Source: Paraburkholderia megapolitana (GTDB lineage Bacteria; Pseudomonadota; Gammaproteobacteria; Burkholderiales; Burkholderiaceae). From it: a DNA stretch of 64,000 nucleotides. This document shows, piece by piece, positions 16,036 through 23,496 of this stretch. Where the stretch lies: positions 2,023,001 through 2,087,000 of the forward strand of contig NZ_CP041745.1 of assembly GCF_007556815.1 (NCBI RefSeq), given 5' to 3'. Below the pieces are notes generated by a model. It was not told the DNA's origin and did not search any database. It saw only the letters and a program-made list of their open reading frames with translations. The translations under genes were made by a program, and so were the position numbers. How positions within the stretch are numbered: position 1 is the stretch's first letter; every line of letters begins with the position of its first letter.

Positions 16036-18462
16036 ATGTCAGGAACCCAACTCCTCCCGCCGGAACGCATTACGCTCCCGCTGCTCCCGCTGCGCGACGT
16101 GGTGGTTTTCCCGCATATGGTCATTCCGCTCTTCGTAGGCCGGCCCAAGTCGATCAAAGCACTTGAAGTGGCAATGGAGGGCGGCAAGCACATCATGCTG
16201 GTTGCCCAGAAAACGGCGGCAAAAGACGAGCCGACCGAAAAAGACATGTACGAAGTAGGGTGTATTGCGAACATCCTGCAAATGCTGAAGCTGCCTGACG
16301 GCACCGTGAAGGTGCTGGTAGAAGGCCTGCAGCGCGCGAAGACGCTTTCCATCGAAGAACAGGAAACGCAGTTTTCGTGCGAAGTCATGCCGCTCGAACC
16401 CGACCATGCCGACAGCGCTGAAACTGAAGCGCTGCGCCGCGCCATCGTGTCGCAGTTCGATCAGTACGTGAAGCTGAACAAGAAGATCCCGCCGGAAATC
16501 CTGACCTCGCTGTCGGGCATCGACGAAGCCGGGCGTCTGGCCGACACGATCGCGGCGCATCTGCCGCTCAAGCTCGACCAGAAGCAGCACATCCTCGAAA
16601 TGTTCCCGGTCATCGAACGGCTCGAGCATCTGCTCGCGCAGCTCGAAGCCGAGATCGACATCCTGCAGGTGGAAAAGCGCATCCGTGGGCGTGTGAAGCG
16701 CCAGATGGAAAAGAGCCAGCGCGAGTACTACCTGAACGAGCAGGTCAAGGCGATCCAGAAGGAACTCGGCGAAGGCGAAGAAGGTGCGGATCTCGAGGAA
16801 CTCGAGAAGCGCATCACCGCTGCGCGCATGCCGAAGGAAGCCAAGAAGAAGGCGGATGCCGAGCTGAAGAAGCTCAAGCTGATGTCGCCGATGTCGGCCG
16901 AAGCGACCGTGGTGCGCAACTACATCGATACGCTGATCGGCTTGCCGTGGCGCAAGAAGAGCAAGGTCAACAACGACCTCGCGAATGCGGAACGTGTACT
17001 CGACGAAGACCACTTCGGTCTCGAGAAGGTGAAAGAACGCATTCTCGAATATCTCGCGGTCCAGCAACGCGTTGAAAAGGTCAAGGCGCCGATCCTGTGC
17101 CTGGTTGGGCCTCCGGGTGTCGGCAAGACGTCGCTGGGCCAGTCGATTGCGCGCGCAACGAACCGCAAGTTCGTGCGCATGGCACTCGGCGGCGTGCGCG
17201 ACGAGGCCGAGATTCGCGGCCACCGTCGGACCTACATCGGTTCGATGCCGGGCAAGATCCTGCAGAGCCTGACCAAGGTCGCAGTGCGCAATCCGCTCTT
17301 CCTGCTCGACGAAGTCGACAAGATGGGGCAGGACTTCCGCGGCGATCCGTCGTCGGCCTTGCTTGAGGTGCTCGATCCCGAACAGAACCATACGTTCGCC
17401 GACCACTATGTGGAAGTCGACTTCGATCTGTCGGACGTGATGTTCGTCGCGACGTCGAATTCGCTGAACATCCCGCCGCCGCTGCTCGACCGGATGGAAG
17501 TGATCCGTCTGTCGGGTTATACGGAAGACGAGAAGGTCAGCATCGCGCAGCGTTACCTGTTGCCGAAGCAGAAGAAGAACAACGGGCTGAGTACCGACGA
17601 GATCGACGTCGCAGAGACGGCGATTCGCGACATCATCCGTTACTACACGCGTGAAGCCGGTGTGCGTTCGCTCGAGCGTGAAATCTCGAAGATCTGCCGC
17701 AAGGTCGTGAAGATGCTTCTGCTGAAGAAGGCGGAAGGCGCGGTGAAGGTCGACGGCAGCAACCTCGACACGTTCCTCGGTGTGCGCAAGTTCGACTTCG
17801 GTCTGGCCGCGAAGGAAAACCAGATCGGTCAGGTTACCGGTCTCGCGTGGACGGAAGTCGGTGGCGATCTGCTGACGATCGAAGCGGCAGAGATGCCTGG
17901 TAAGGGCAACGTGATCCGCACGGGTTCGCTCGGCGACGTCATGAAGGAATCCGTCGAAGCGGCGCGCTCGGTCGTGCGTTCGCGTTCGCGCCGTCTCGGC
18001 ATCAAGGACGAAGCGTTCGAGAAGCGGGACATCCACATCCACGTGCCGGAAGGTGCGACGCCGAAGGACGGTCCGTCCGCCGGTGTGGCCATGACGACGG
18101 CGCTGGTGTCGGTGTTGACCGGCATCCCGGTGCGCGCAGATGTGGCGATGACCGGTGAAATCACGCTGCGTGGCGAAGTACTGCCGATCGGTGGGTTGAA
18201 GGAAAAGCTGCTTGCGGCGCACCGTGGCGGTATCAAGCTGGTGCTGATTCCGGAAGAGAACGTCAAGGATCTGACGGAGATTCCGGATAACGTGAAGAAC
18301 GCCATCGAAATCATGCCGGTCCGCTGGATCGACAAGGTGCTCGAACTGGCGCTCGAACGCACGCCGCAGCCGTTGCCCGAAGAAGAAGCGAAACCGGCAG
18401 CCGCTGCTCCGGTCGCCGAGCCGGCGAAGGATGCTGGCGCAAGCGAGTTCGTGAAGCACTGA
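16036..18462 (+). CDS. lon: ATP-dependent protease Lon (La)
   Basis: The 808-residue Lon protease degrades misfolded and regulatory proteins and is usually induced by heat shock. It has the N-terminal substrate domain beginning [23 protein letters not shown], a central AAA+ module with Walker A GPPGVGKT near 357 and Walker B FLLDEVDK near 420, and the C-terminal serine-lysine protease domain. Ser681 lies in DGPSAG and Lys724 is the second lysine of GGLKEK. The Ala/Pro-rich tail after residue 780 is typical of burkholderial Lon. The ATG at 16036 follows a GGGGAAATGA purine stretch. A terminator follows at 18486. Confidence 0.97.
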   Translation: MSGTQLLPPERITLPLLPLRDVVVFPHMVIPLFVGRPKSIKALEVAMEGGKHIMLVAQKTAAKDEPTEKDMYEVGCIANILQMLKLPDGTVKVLVEGLQRAKTLSIEEQETQFSCEVMPLEPDHADSAETEALRRAIVSQFDQYVKLNKKIPPEILTSLSGIDEAGRLADTIAAHLPLKLDQKQHILEMFPVIERLEHLLAQLEAEIDILQVEKRIRGRVKRQMEKSQREYYLNEQVKAIQKELGEGEEGADLEELEKRITAARMPKEAKKKADAELKKLKLMSPMSAEATVVRNYIDTLIGLPWRKKSKVNNDLANAERVLDEDHFGLEKVKERILEYLAVQQRVEKVKAPILCLVGPPGVGKTSLGQSIARATNRKFVRMALGGVRDEAEIRGHRRTYIGSMPGKILQSLTKVAVRNPLFLLDEVDKMGQDFRGDPSSALLEVLDPEQNHTFADHYVEVDFDLSDVMFVATSNSLNIPPPLLDRMEVIRLSGYTEDEKVSIAQRYLLPKQKKNNGLSTDEIDVAETAIRDIIRYYTREAGVRSLEREISKICRKVVKMLLLKKAEGAVKVDGSNLDTFLGVRKFDFGLAAKENQIGQVTGLAWTEVGGDLLTIEAAEMPGKGNVIRTGSLGDVMKESVEAARSVVRSRSRRLGIKDEAFEKRDIHIHVPEGATPKDGPSAGVAMTTALVSVLTGIPVRADVAMTGEITLRGEVLPIGGLKEKLLAAHRGGIKLVLIPEENVKDLTEIPDNVKNAIEIMPVRWIDKVLELALERTPQPLPEEEAKPAAAAPVAEPAKDAGASEFVKH

Positions 18463-18485
18463 CGCTCAGGCAGTTTTTCGCCAGC

Positions 18486-18515
18486 AAAACCCGCGGCCTT
18501 GTCCGCGGGTTTTTT
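18486..18515 (+). terminator. Rho-independent terminator after lon
   Basis: ACCCGCGG (18489-18496) pairs with CCGCGGGT (18503-18510) around CCTTGT, with A residues before it and six T residues after it. Confidence 0.9.
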
Positions 18516-18822
18516 ATTGCCCGAACGATTATTGAAGCGTAGAGGGGCGGCTGTTTCGCCGTTTAATCGGTCGTATTCATTCGATCCCATTTTCTGAGCA
18601 GTTTCCCCCGTTTATCAGGTCGTTGCACGCGCATCGACTCCGCGCAATACCCTGTCATGAAGCGGCGCGGCGTCAGTCGGGGTTATCAGGCTCAACCCCG
18701 CTTGACACAAGGGTTTCGGCCCATTCTAATGAGTTGGCCCGGCGTTCTGTCGGACCAAATGGATACCTGTTCGGCGCATTCCTGCGCTGTCATGATTGCC
18801 CAAAACATTCTCGGGGGTTGGA
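18516..18822 (+). other. Upstream region of hupB, 307 bp
   Basis: Apart from the promoter at 18702-18730 and an AT-rich stretch around 18520-18600, I see no gene or other structure in this gap. Confidence 0.4.
18702..18730 (+). promoter_or_regulatory. Sigma70 promoter of the HU gene
   Basis: TTGACA (18702-18707, perfect consensus) and TCTAAT (18725-18730, 5 of 6) are separated by exactly 17 bases. The predicted start near 18737 gives an 86-base leader to the HU ATG. Confidence 0.75.
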
Positions 18823-19095
18823 ATGAACAAAACGGAATTGATCGACCATATTGCGCAGCAAGCCGACATCTCCAAAGCAGCGGCGGGACGCGCGCTCGAT
18901 GCGGTGATCGGCGGTGTCAAAGGGACATTGAAAACGGGCGGTTCGGTCACGCTGGTCGGCTTCGGTACGTTCGCCGTGGGCAAACGTACCGCGCGTACCG
19001 GGCGCAATCCGCGCACGGGCGCCGCGATCAAGATCAAGGCCGCCAAGGTACCCAAATTTAAGCCTGGCAAGGCACTGAAAGATGCGCTAAACTAG
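18823..19095 (+). CDS. hupB: DNA-binding protein HU (beta type)
   Basis: The 90-residue protein is a typical HU/IHF-family histone-like DNA-bending protein. It starts [12 protein letters not shown], has the helical dimer core, the GFGTF turn near residue 46, and the DNA-binding arm ending in RTGRNPRTG. It acts as a dimer in nucleoid organisation. The ATG at 18823 sits after CGGGGGTTGGA and gives the standard length. Its position directly after lon and before tRNA-Val is the usual burkholderial arrangement. Confidence 0.95.
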   Translation: MNKTELIDHIAQQADISKAAAGRALDAVIGGVKGTLKTGGSVTLVGFGTFAVGKRTARTGRNPRTGAAIKIKAAKVPKFKPGKALKDALN

Positions 19096-19179
19096 CGGGC
19101 TGTTGTTACCTGATTGACGGTTGTGAGCGCTGAGGGTTTTAGCGCTAATCAGACGGGTGGCAAGTGGAAGTCGCGGAAC

Positions 19180-19255
19180 GGGTGCTTAGCTCAGTTGGTA
19201 GAGCGGCGCCCTTACAAGGCGTAGGTCGGGAGTTCGAGCCTCTCAGCACCCACCA
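19180..19255 (+). tRNA. tRNA-Val(TAC)
   Basis: The 76-nt cloverleaf has acceptor stem GGGTGCT/AGCACCC, the D arm TAGCTCAGTTGGTAGAG, anticodon loop CTTACAA (anticodon TAC), a T arm with GTTCGAGCC, and an encoded CCA at 19253-19255. It is the last core gene before the lipopeptide cluster. Confidence 0.95.
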
Positions 19256-19310
19256 ACCGTTTCGCGATTCGCTTCCACGTAGGTCCGCAGTGACTTGCTG
19301 TAGTACACCG

Positions 19311-19344
19311 AAACCCGCGTGGCTATCCGCTCCGCGGGTTTTTT
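19311..19344 (+). terminator. Rho-independent terminator after tRNA-Val
   Basis: AACCCGCG (19312-19319) pairs with CGCGGGTT (19333-19340) and is followed by further T residues, 56 bases after the tRNA. Confidence 0.85.
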
Positions 19345-19476
19345 GTTGCCCGCGTTTCGGCGCGCCAGACAGCGAAAACCGTGCGCGGCTCATGCAATTG
19401 CGTGTTTCATCATCGTGGCCAACAAAGGGCTGCTTTCCGTCGTGCAACGGCTTCAACAGAAAGCAGCATCACCACT

Positions 19477-19707
19477 TCACGCGCCAAAATAAATCGACTT
19501 CATACCGTCGTTAGCGTCGGGACGGATCGATGCACGAATCTTGTGATCGACGCGAACCAGTGCCTGGTCCACGGTATGCAGCGCGTGATGAGTGCCCGCT
19601 ACAAAGCCGTTTTGTGCGACGCCGTTATCCGCTCCATTCGATGCAGCAAACGAAACAGCCGGCACAGCGAGAGCAGCGGCGATGATCAGTGATTGAACGA
19701 GTTTCAT
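19477..19707 (-). CDS. Small exported protein of unknown function, 76 aa
   Basis: I do not recognise a family. The protein has a clear Sec signal peptide (MKLVQSLIIAAALAVPAVSFA, cleavage about residue 22) and a mature part of about 54 residues with several histidines (THHALHTVD) and a positively charged centre. It resembles in size and layout the many small periplasmic proteins of Burkholderiales. The ATG at 19707 has an excellent ribosome site, GGAGG at 19716-19720. It lies between tRNA-Val and the exporter gene of the cluster, on the same strand as the cluster, but a hairpin at 19905 separates them, so it is probably an independent unit. Confidence 0.72.
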   Translation of the reverse strand: MKLVQSLIIAAALAVPAVSFAASNGADNGVAQNGFVAGTHHALHTVDQALVRVDHKIRASIRPDANDGMKSIYFGA

Positions 19708-19904
19708 GATATTTACCTCCAGACTTCGTTTCTTCGCAAACACCCGTTTGCGATTCAGTGAAGCCAGTCTAGTCCGAAGGTCGTTTGCCATTAAGCGCCG
19801 GCAGAACAAAAGAATGTTGTCGAATTTCATACAGCTCTGACGCGGCCGATGAACGCGCAACAGGTGCCCGCGTGATGGCCGGCATTCGCAACATCGAAAC
19901 GATT

Positions 19905-19936
19905 CGCTACTGTCCCGCAGAAGCCGGACAGTAGCG
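19905..19936 (-). terminator. Hairpin ending the lipopeptide operon
   Basis: CGCTACTGTCC (19905-19915) and GGACAGTAGCG (19926-19936) form a perfect 11-bp stem with a ten-base loop, 17 bases past the ABC exporter stop. On the minus strand the following AATCGTTTCG is only weakly U-rich. Confidence 0.55.
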
Positions 19937-19953
19937 TGACGGCGACCCAACAA

Positions 19954-21657
19954 TCATCCGGCAACTTTGGCGCGCACGGCATACATCGCGGTATCGGAAG
20001 AGATGCGACCGCTATCGAGATGTATGACCCGATCCGCCAGTTTGAAATACTGATCGTCGTGAGTAATGATGATCACGCATTTTCCACGCGACTTCAGATC
20101 GGGAACCAGCACCTCATAGAAAAACCGCTTGAAGACCGGGTCTTGATCGGCAGCCCATTCATCGAGAATGTAGATCGGGCGATCTTCGATATAGGCACAC
20201 AGCAACGCGAGCCTTTTACGTTGTCCCGTCGACAAAGCCTTGGTGGTCGAATAAGTTTTCCCGCGAATCTCAACCTTATCCGCCAGCCTCAGCGTCTCGA
20301 GATATTTCTGCGCAAGCTCGATGCTTGAGCTCCTCTGAGCCGGTCCGATGATGCGATTGAACAGATGAAAATCCGTAAACACCGCGGAAAACAGATTGCG
20401 ATAACGCTCCCGGCCATCGTTGTCGACGACCTTTCCATCGAGAAGAATATGGCCCTCGGTAGGCGCATAGAGGCCGCTCAGTATCTTGCCCAACGTACTC
20501 TTGCCGCTGCCGTTCCCACCGATGATATAGACCAGCTCCCCAGCATGAATCGTCATGTTGATAGGGCCCAGCGCGAAGTCGGCTGACGAGTCATAGTCGT
20601 GGTAATTCATCTTCACGTCTTTCAACTCGATGAACTGCCACGGCTTCGCCGCAGGAAACTCCTTGACACCGGAGGGCTGCGGCTTTTTAGGCGAATCTTG
20701 CGCCTCATCAATCGAGAACCCAAAGTCCGACAACCGCGCGAGCGCCGTTCTGCCTTCGGCCATGGCCGGCAAAATACTGATCAACGCCGTCAACGGTCCC
20801 ATCGTGTAAAGAACTGCCAGAATGCTTGCCGTGAGTACCGTGGGGTCGACGACGCCCAGCGCCGGTACGCCGAAAAGCAGAAACCCGAGCAGTACCGCTA
20901 CAGTGAACTGACCGAAGCTGTCGCCGCCCATGAACCAGAAACGCTCGGTGTAGTTGTATCCCGCCACACGCTTCGACGATAGTTCGATCGCTGCCTTGGT
21001 GAACCAGCGTTGCCTGTCCCGATTGAGTTTGAGTTCCTTGATCCCGAACACGAGGCCATGTGTGTATTCGTTGAATTGAACGAATTCATCACGCACTCTT
21101 TCGGTGAAGTTGATTGCTTTCCGATAGAACGATAGATAAAGCACCACGCCGACGGCTATCAACGTGACGGTCGAGATAAAGACGATCCAGGAGAGATACG
21201 CCAGATAGAGGATGCTACACACCAGCACGACGGCCTGAACGATGATCGTGGGAATGGTCAGCAAGGTCTGACTGAGCTGTGGAATATCCTGCGTCAACAT
21301 AGTCAGAACATTGGGCGCGCCACGTCTATCGATTTCCTCCAGCGGCGTCGCCAGAATCCTCTTGCATAGATCGACGCGCAGCCTCGTCATGATTTTCATG
21401 CAGGCATACGATGGCATCGCAGCAGCAGCGGTCCTGCACAAAATTGCAATCGCATTCAGTGCGATGAAGATCAGCAGCAACGTTTGCCGGTTGTTCTGAT
21501 CGTGCAGCACTCTGGTGATCAGTCCCACACCGACAATCGATGCAACGCCGCTAATCAAACCTGTGACGACGGTACCTACGGTAAGCCAGGGGTGGCTGCG
21601 CCACATCAGGGCGATGACCGAATGCCACGGCGGCGATTTATTTTGAGCGGAGTCCAT
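19954..21657 (-). CDS. Cyclic-peptide-type ABC exporter (fused membrane and ATPase domains)
   Basis: The 567-residue half-transporter has six membrane helices in the first 330 residues and a C-terminal ATPase. Walker A is GGNGSGKST with Lys386, the signature is the variant LSTGQRKRLA, and Walker B is IYILDEWAADQDP. The variant signature, the unusual Glu-Trp-Ala-Ala-Asp end of Walker B and the overall size fit the SyrD/PvdE group that moves nonribosomal peptides across the inner membrane. It is the last gene of the cluster, starts six bases after the YbaK-like gene, and should export the lipopeptide; a counterpart is the transporter gene of the occidiofungin cluster. Base composition is noticeably less GC-rich than the NRPS genes. 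Confidence 0.92.
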   Translation of the reverse strand: MDSAQNKSPPWHSVIALMWRSHPWLTVGTVVTGLISGVASIVGVGLITRVLHDQNNRQTLLLIFIALNAIAILCRTAAAAMPSYACMKIMTRLRVDLCKRILATPLEEIDRRGAPNVLTMLTQDIPQLSQTLLTIPTIIVQAVVLVCSILYLAYLSWIVFISTVTLIAVGVVLYLSFYRKAINFTERVRDEFVQFNEYTHGLVFGIKELKLNRDRQRWFTKAAIELSSKRVAGYNYTERFWFMGGDSFGQFTVAVLLGFLLFGVPALGVVDPTVLTASILAVLYTMGPLTALISILPAMAEGRTALARLSDFGFSIDEAQDSPKKPQPSGVKEFPAAKPWQFIELKDVKMNYHDYDSSADFALGPINMTIHAGELVYIIGGNGSGKSTLGKILSGLYAPTEGHILLDGKVVDNDGRERYRNLFSAVFTDFHLFNRIIGPAQRSSSIELAQKYLETLRLADKVEIRGKTYSTTKALSTGQRKRLALLCAYIEDRPIYILDEWAADQDPVFKRFFYEVLVPDLKSRGKCVIIITHDDQYFKLADRVIHLDSGRISSDTAMYAVRAKVAG

Positions 21658-21663
21658 GGGTCA

Positions 21664-22194
21664 CTATTCGGAGATACTGCCGATTTGATGTCGAATGACA
21701 TTCAGGTAGGTGTCGGTGTTGACGCCGATCGACACATCGAGCCGCCCCGCACTGAATACGATTTCCTCGGTGGACAGCAGTCCACGGTCGACCACGACCT
21801 GAAGACGGTCATCGAACGATATGGGCGGGACAGCCCCCATCACGCACCGGGTCAACTGGGACGCTATATGGCTCGGTGCCAGCTTGGCTTTGACGCCTTC
21901 AAGAAAACCGGCCACGTTTTTTAAAGCGACCCTTCTGTTTCCGGACACAACGGCGAGTACGTAGGACAGCTGGCCATTGTCATGTTTGACCTCCACCACC
22001 ATGCATTTGGCAGCCTGTTCAACGCTATGTCCGCGTAGCAAGCTGGCCGCAACGGTTTGCCCTTCCGGTGGATGCACCATGACCCGGTGGTTAACTTTTT
22101 CGGCAACCAGAAAGTCGATGATCCTTCGGAAGGAAAACACCGCGTCTTCTCTAGCCACACCCGCAACGGCTTCTGTTTCGTTGACTAAAACCAT
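21664..22194 (-). CDS. YbaK/aminoacyl-tRNA deacylase-type domain protein
   Basis: The 176-residue protein matches the YbaK/ProX fold used for trans-editing of mischarged tRNA. The central strands are VNHRVMVHPPEG, a Lys-containing KCMVVEVKHDNGQLSYVLAVVSGNRRV, and the glycine-rich C-terminal half. A ribosome site GGAGA precedes the ATG at 22194. Six bases separate its stop from the exporter start, so the two are coupled. Deacylases of this fold remove amino acids from tRNA. Inside a lipopeptide cluster it could edit carrier- or tRNA-bound amino acids, protect the producer, or act on the product; none of these is proven. Divergent members exist outside tRNA editing. Confidence 0.82.
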   Translation of the reverse strand: MVLVNETEAVAGVAREDAVFSFRRIIDFLVAEKVNHRVMVHPPEGQTVAASLLRGHSVEQAAKCMVVEVKHDNGQLSYVLAVVSGNRRVALKNVAGFLEGVKAKLAPSHIASQLTRCVMGAVPPISFDDRLQVVVDRGLLSTEEIVFSAGRLDVSIGVNTDTYLNVIRHQIGSISE

Positions 22195-22270
22195 TGTTCA
22201 TCTCCGCATTGATACATTCGAAAATTGTCGGCATATTGGTGAGTAGTTTTTATGGTGGAACGAAGGGTAC

Positions 22271-22750
22271 TCAGCTGATCAGGTGGCTAAGCTCGATGTT
22301 CTCGGCGGCCGATCGCAACCTGAGGGACGTTTCCTGCTTTCCGAGGCACATGATGCTTCTAACGATTTCCAGCGGCGAATCGGAGAACAGGATGCAGCAC
22401 TTGAGCAAGCGCTGCGCACGATCCCAACCGAGGTTCAACGAGCCGACCGCACTACGCAGCGATGCCTCGACCGACGCAACGGTCCAGCTGTCGTTCTGTA
22501 CGAGCCGCGATTCGACCAGCCGAAGAAACTGCAACAGCACACGAGGGTTGTTCTCGATGCTGAGCATCAGGATGTAATCGATGCGCAATCTCTGTGTGAT
22601 CAACGGAAAAATCAGATCGATCACGCCGGCAGCCGATTCGCATTTTCCGTGGGCCAGCGAAATGGCCTCGCCGAGCCTGCGATCCCGATGCAGCGAATCG
22701 AGCACGGACTGGACAAACTCTTCCTTGACGTCGACGGTGGTCATTTCCAT
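22271..22750 (-). CDS. Hypothetical protein, 159 aa, within the lipopeptide operon
   Basis: I do not recognise this protein. It looks all-helical, has no signal peptide or membrane segment, and has regular Leu/Arg heptads (for example VLLQFLRLVESRLV and RAQRLLKCCILF). Two possible ATG starts, at 22750 and 22744, differ by two residues and neither has a strong ribosome site. It lies between the glycosyltransferase and YbaK-like genes on the same strand, with gaps of 80 and 76 bases, the first containing a hairpin. Its position suggests a role in the cluster, for instance as a helical partner protein, but this is a guess. Confidence 0.65.
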   Translation of the reverse strand: MEMTTVDVKEEFVQSVLDSLHRDRRLGEAISLAHGKCESAAGVIDLIFPLITQRLRIDYILMLSIENNPRVLLQFLRLVESRLVQNDSWTVASVEASLRSAVGSLNLGWDRAQRLLKCCILFSDSPLEIVRSIMCLGKQETSLRLRSAAENIELSHLIS

Positions 22751-22782
22751 GATGTTCAGTGGCCCGTTGAGGTATTCAAATG

Positions 22783-22809
22783 GTCAACCGGCGTTGCCGG
22801 CCGGTTGAC
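22783..22809 (-). terminator. Stem-loop between glycosyltransferase and downstream genes
   Basis: GTCAACCGGC (22783-22792) and GCCGGTTGAC (22800-22809) form a perfect 10-bp stem with a seven-base loop. The following bases on the minus strand (CATTTGAATACC) give a weak U tract. It may attenuate transcription into the last three genes or stabilise the 3' end of the biosynthetic message. Confidence 0.45.
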
Positions 22810-22830
22810 TTCGGCGGGTGTCCCCTGGCG

Positions 22831-23496
22831 CTACCAGCCGTTACCACCATTAGGAATCGGAAACGGATAAGCAAGTGGCTTCTCCGGCATGTCCTCTTCC
22901 ATGATGTCGGAGTAACCGGACTCCTGACCGACCAGATTCGGTTCAAAGCAATAGCAATTGAATTTCTGCTGCAGGAGCAGGTTGTTGCGGTCGACGATGG
23001 CCGGCGGGTTTTCGTTCAGCGCGATGAATGCGTCGTAAAGCGTGTCTCTGACGACATAGGCGTGCGCCGTGAGCGTCTCCACGGTTTTGACGATGTTGGG
23101 TGCGACCGGGATCGGCTGGGCGAAGTGATACGCACCGAGGAACAGCATGTGCCAGTCGTCCGGCACCTGCTCGATGAATTCCGGAAAGCGCGTGGCGAAG
23201 TCGGCGTCGAAGAACGCGTCGTCTTCGAAGATCATGACTTCGCTCGCGCCGGCGGCCTTGGCCTCTTTCACTGCATTGAGGTGACTCATGGTGCAGCCGA
23301 AATCCTGCGGACGCATATGGCTCAGCGCTTCCGGCACGGGAACGAGCTTTGCATCGACGGCGGACAGACGTTCCACCGTGAGGATGTTCTGCTCCGCAAA
23401 CTTCTGTTGCATGGCTTCCCAGCGGTCGGGCCGCCGGTCCAGATTGATGCAGACCTTGCGAGCGAAGGAGTTATCGATTGTCGGCGTGGCTTTCAT
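22831..23496 (-). CDS. Glycosyltransferase family 25-like protein (predicted lipopeptide glycosyltransferase)
   Basis: The 221-residue protein shows the GT25 pattern: KVCINLDRRPDRW at residues 13-25, the RLSAVDA segment, GCTMSHLNAV near 75, and the metal-binding EDD of MIFEDDAFFDADF near 95. A later LGAYHF/AYVV region and a distal Gln complete the domain. GT25 enzymes move sugars from nucleotide donors to lipid or protein acceptors in LPS and collagen modification. The ATG overlaps the stop of the terminal NRPS (ATGA at 23493-23496), so it is translationally coupled and must belong to the pathway. The occidiofungin cluster has a xylosyltransferase gene (ocfC) at the same place, so xylosylation of a hydroxyl on the acyl chain is likely; the sugar is inferred, not read from sequence. 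Confidence 0.82.
   Translation of the reverse strand: MKATPTIDNSFARKVCINLDRRPDRWEAMQQKFAEQNILTVERLSAVDAKLVPVPEALSHMRPQDFGCTMSHLNAVKEAKAAGASEVMIFEDDAFFDADFATRFPEFIEQVPDDWHMLFLGAYHFAQPIPVAPNIVKTVETLTAHAYVVRDTLYDAFIALNENPPAIVDRNNLLLQQKFNCYCFEPNLVGQESGYSDIMEEDMPEKPLAYPFPIPNGGNGW

Noticed and set aside
16039..18459. 806-codon ORF on the minus strand exactly opposite lon
   Set aside because: Antisense reading of a highly conserved gene. The composition (His/Asp/Arg-rich) and lack of any motif show that it is not real.
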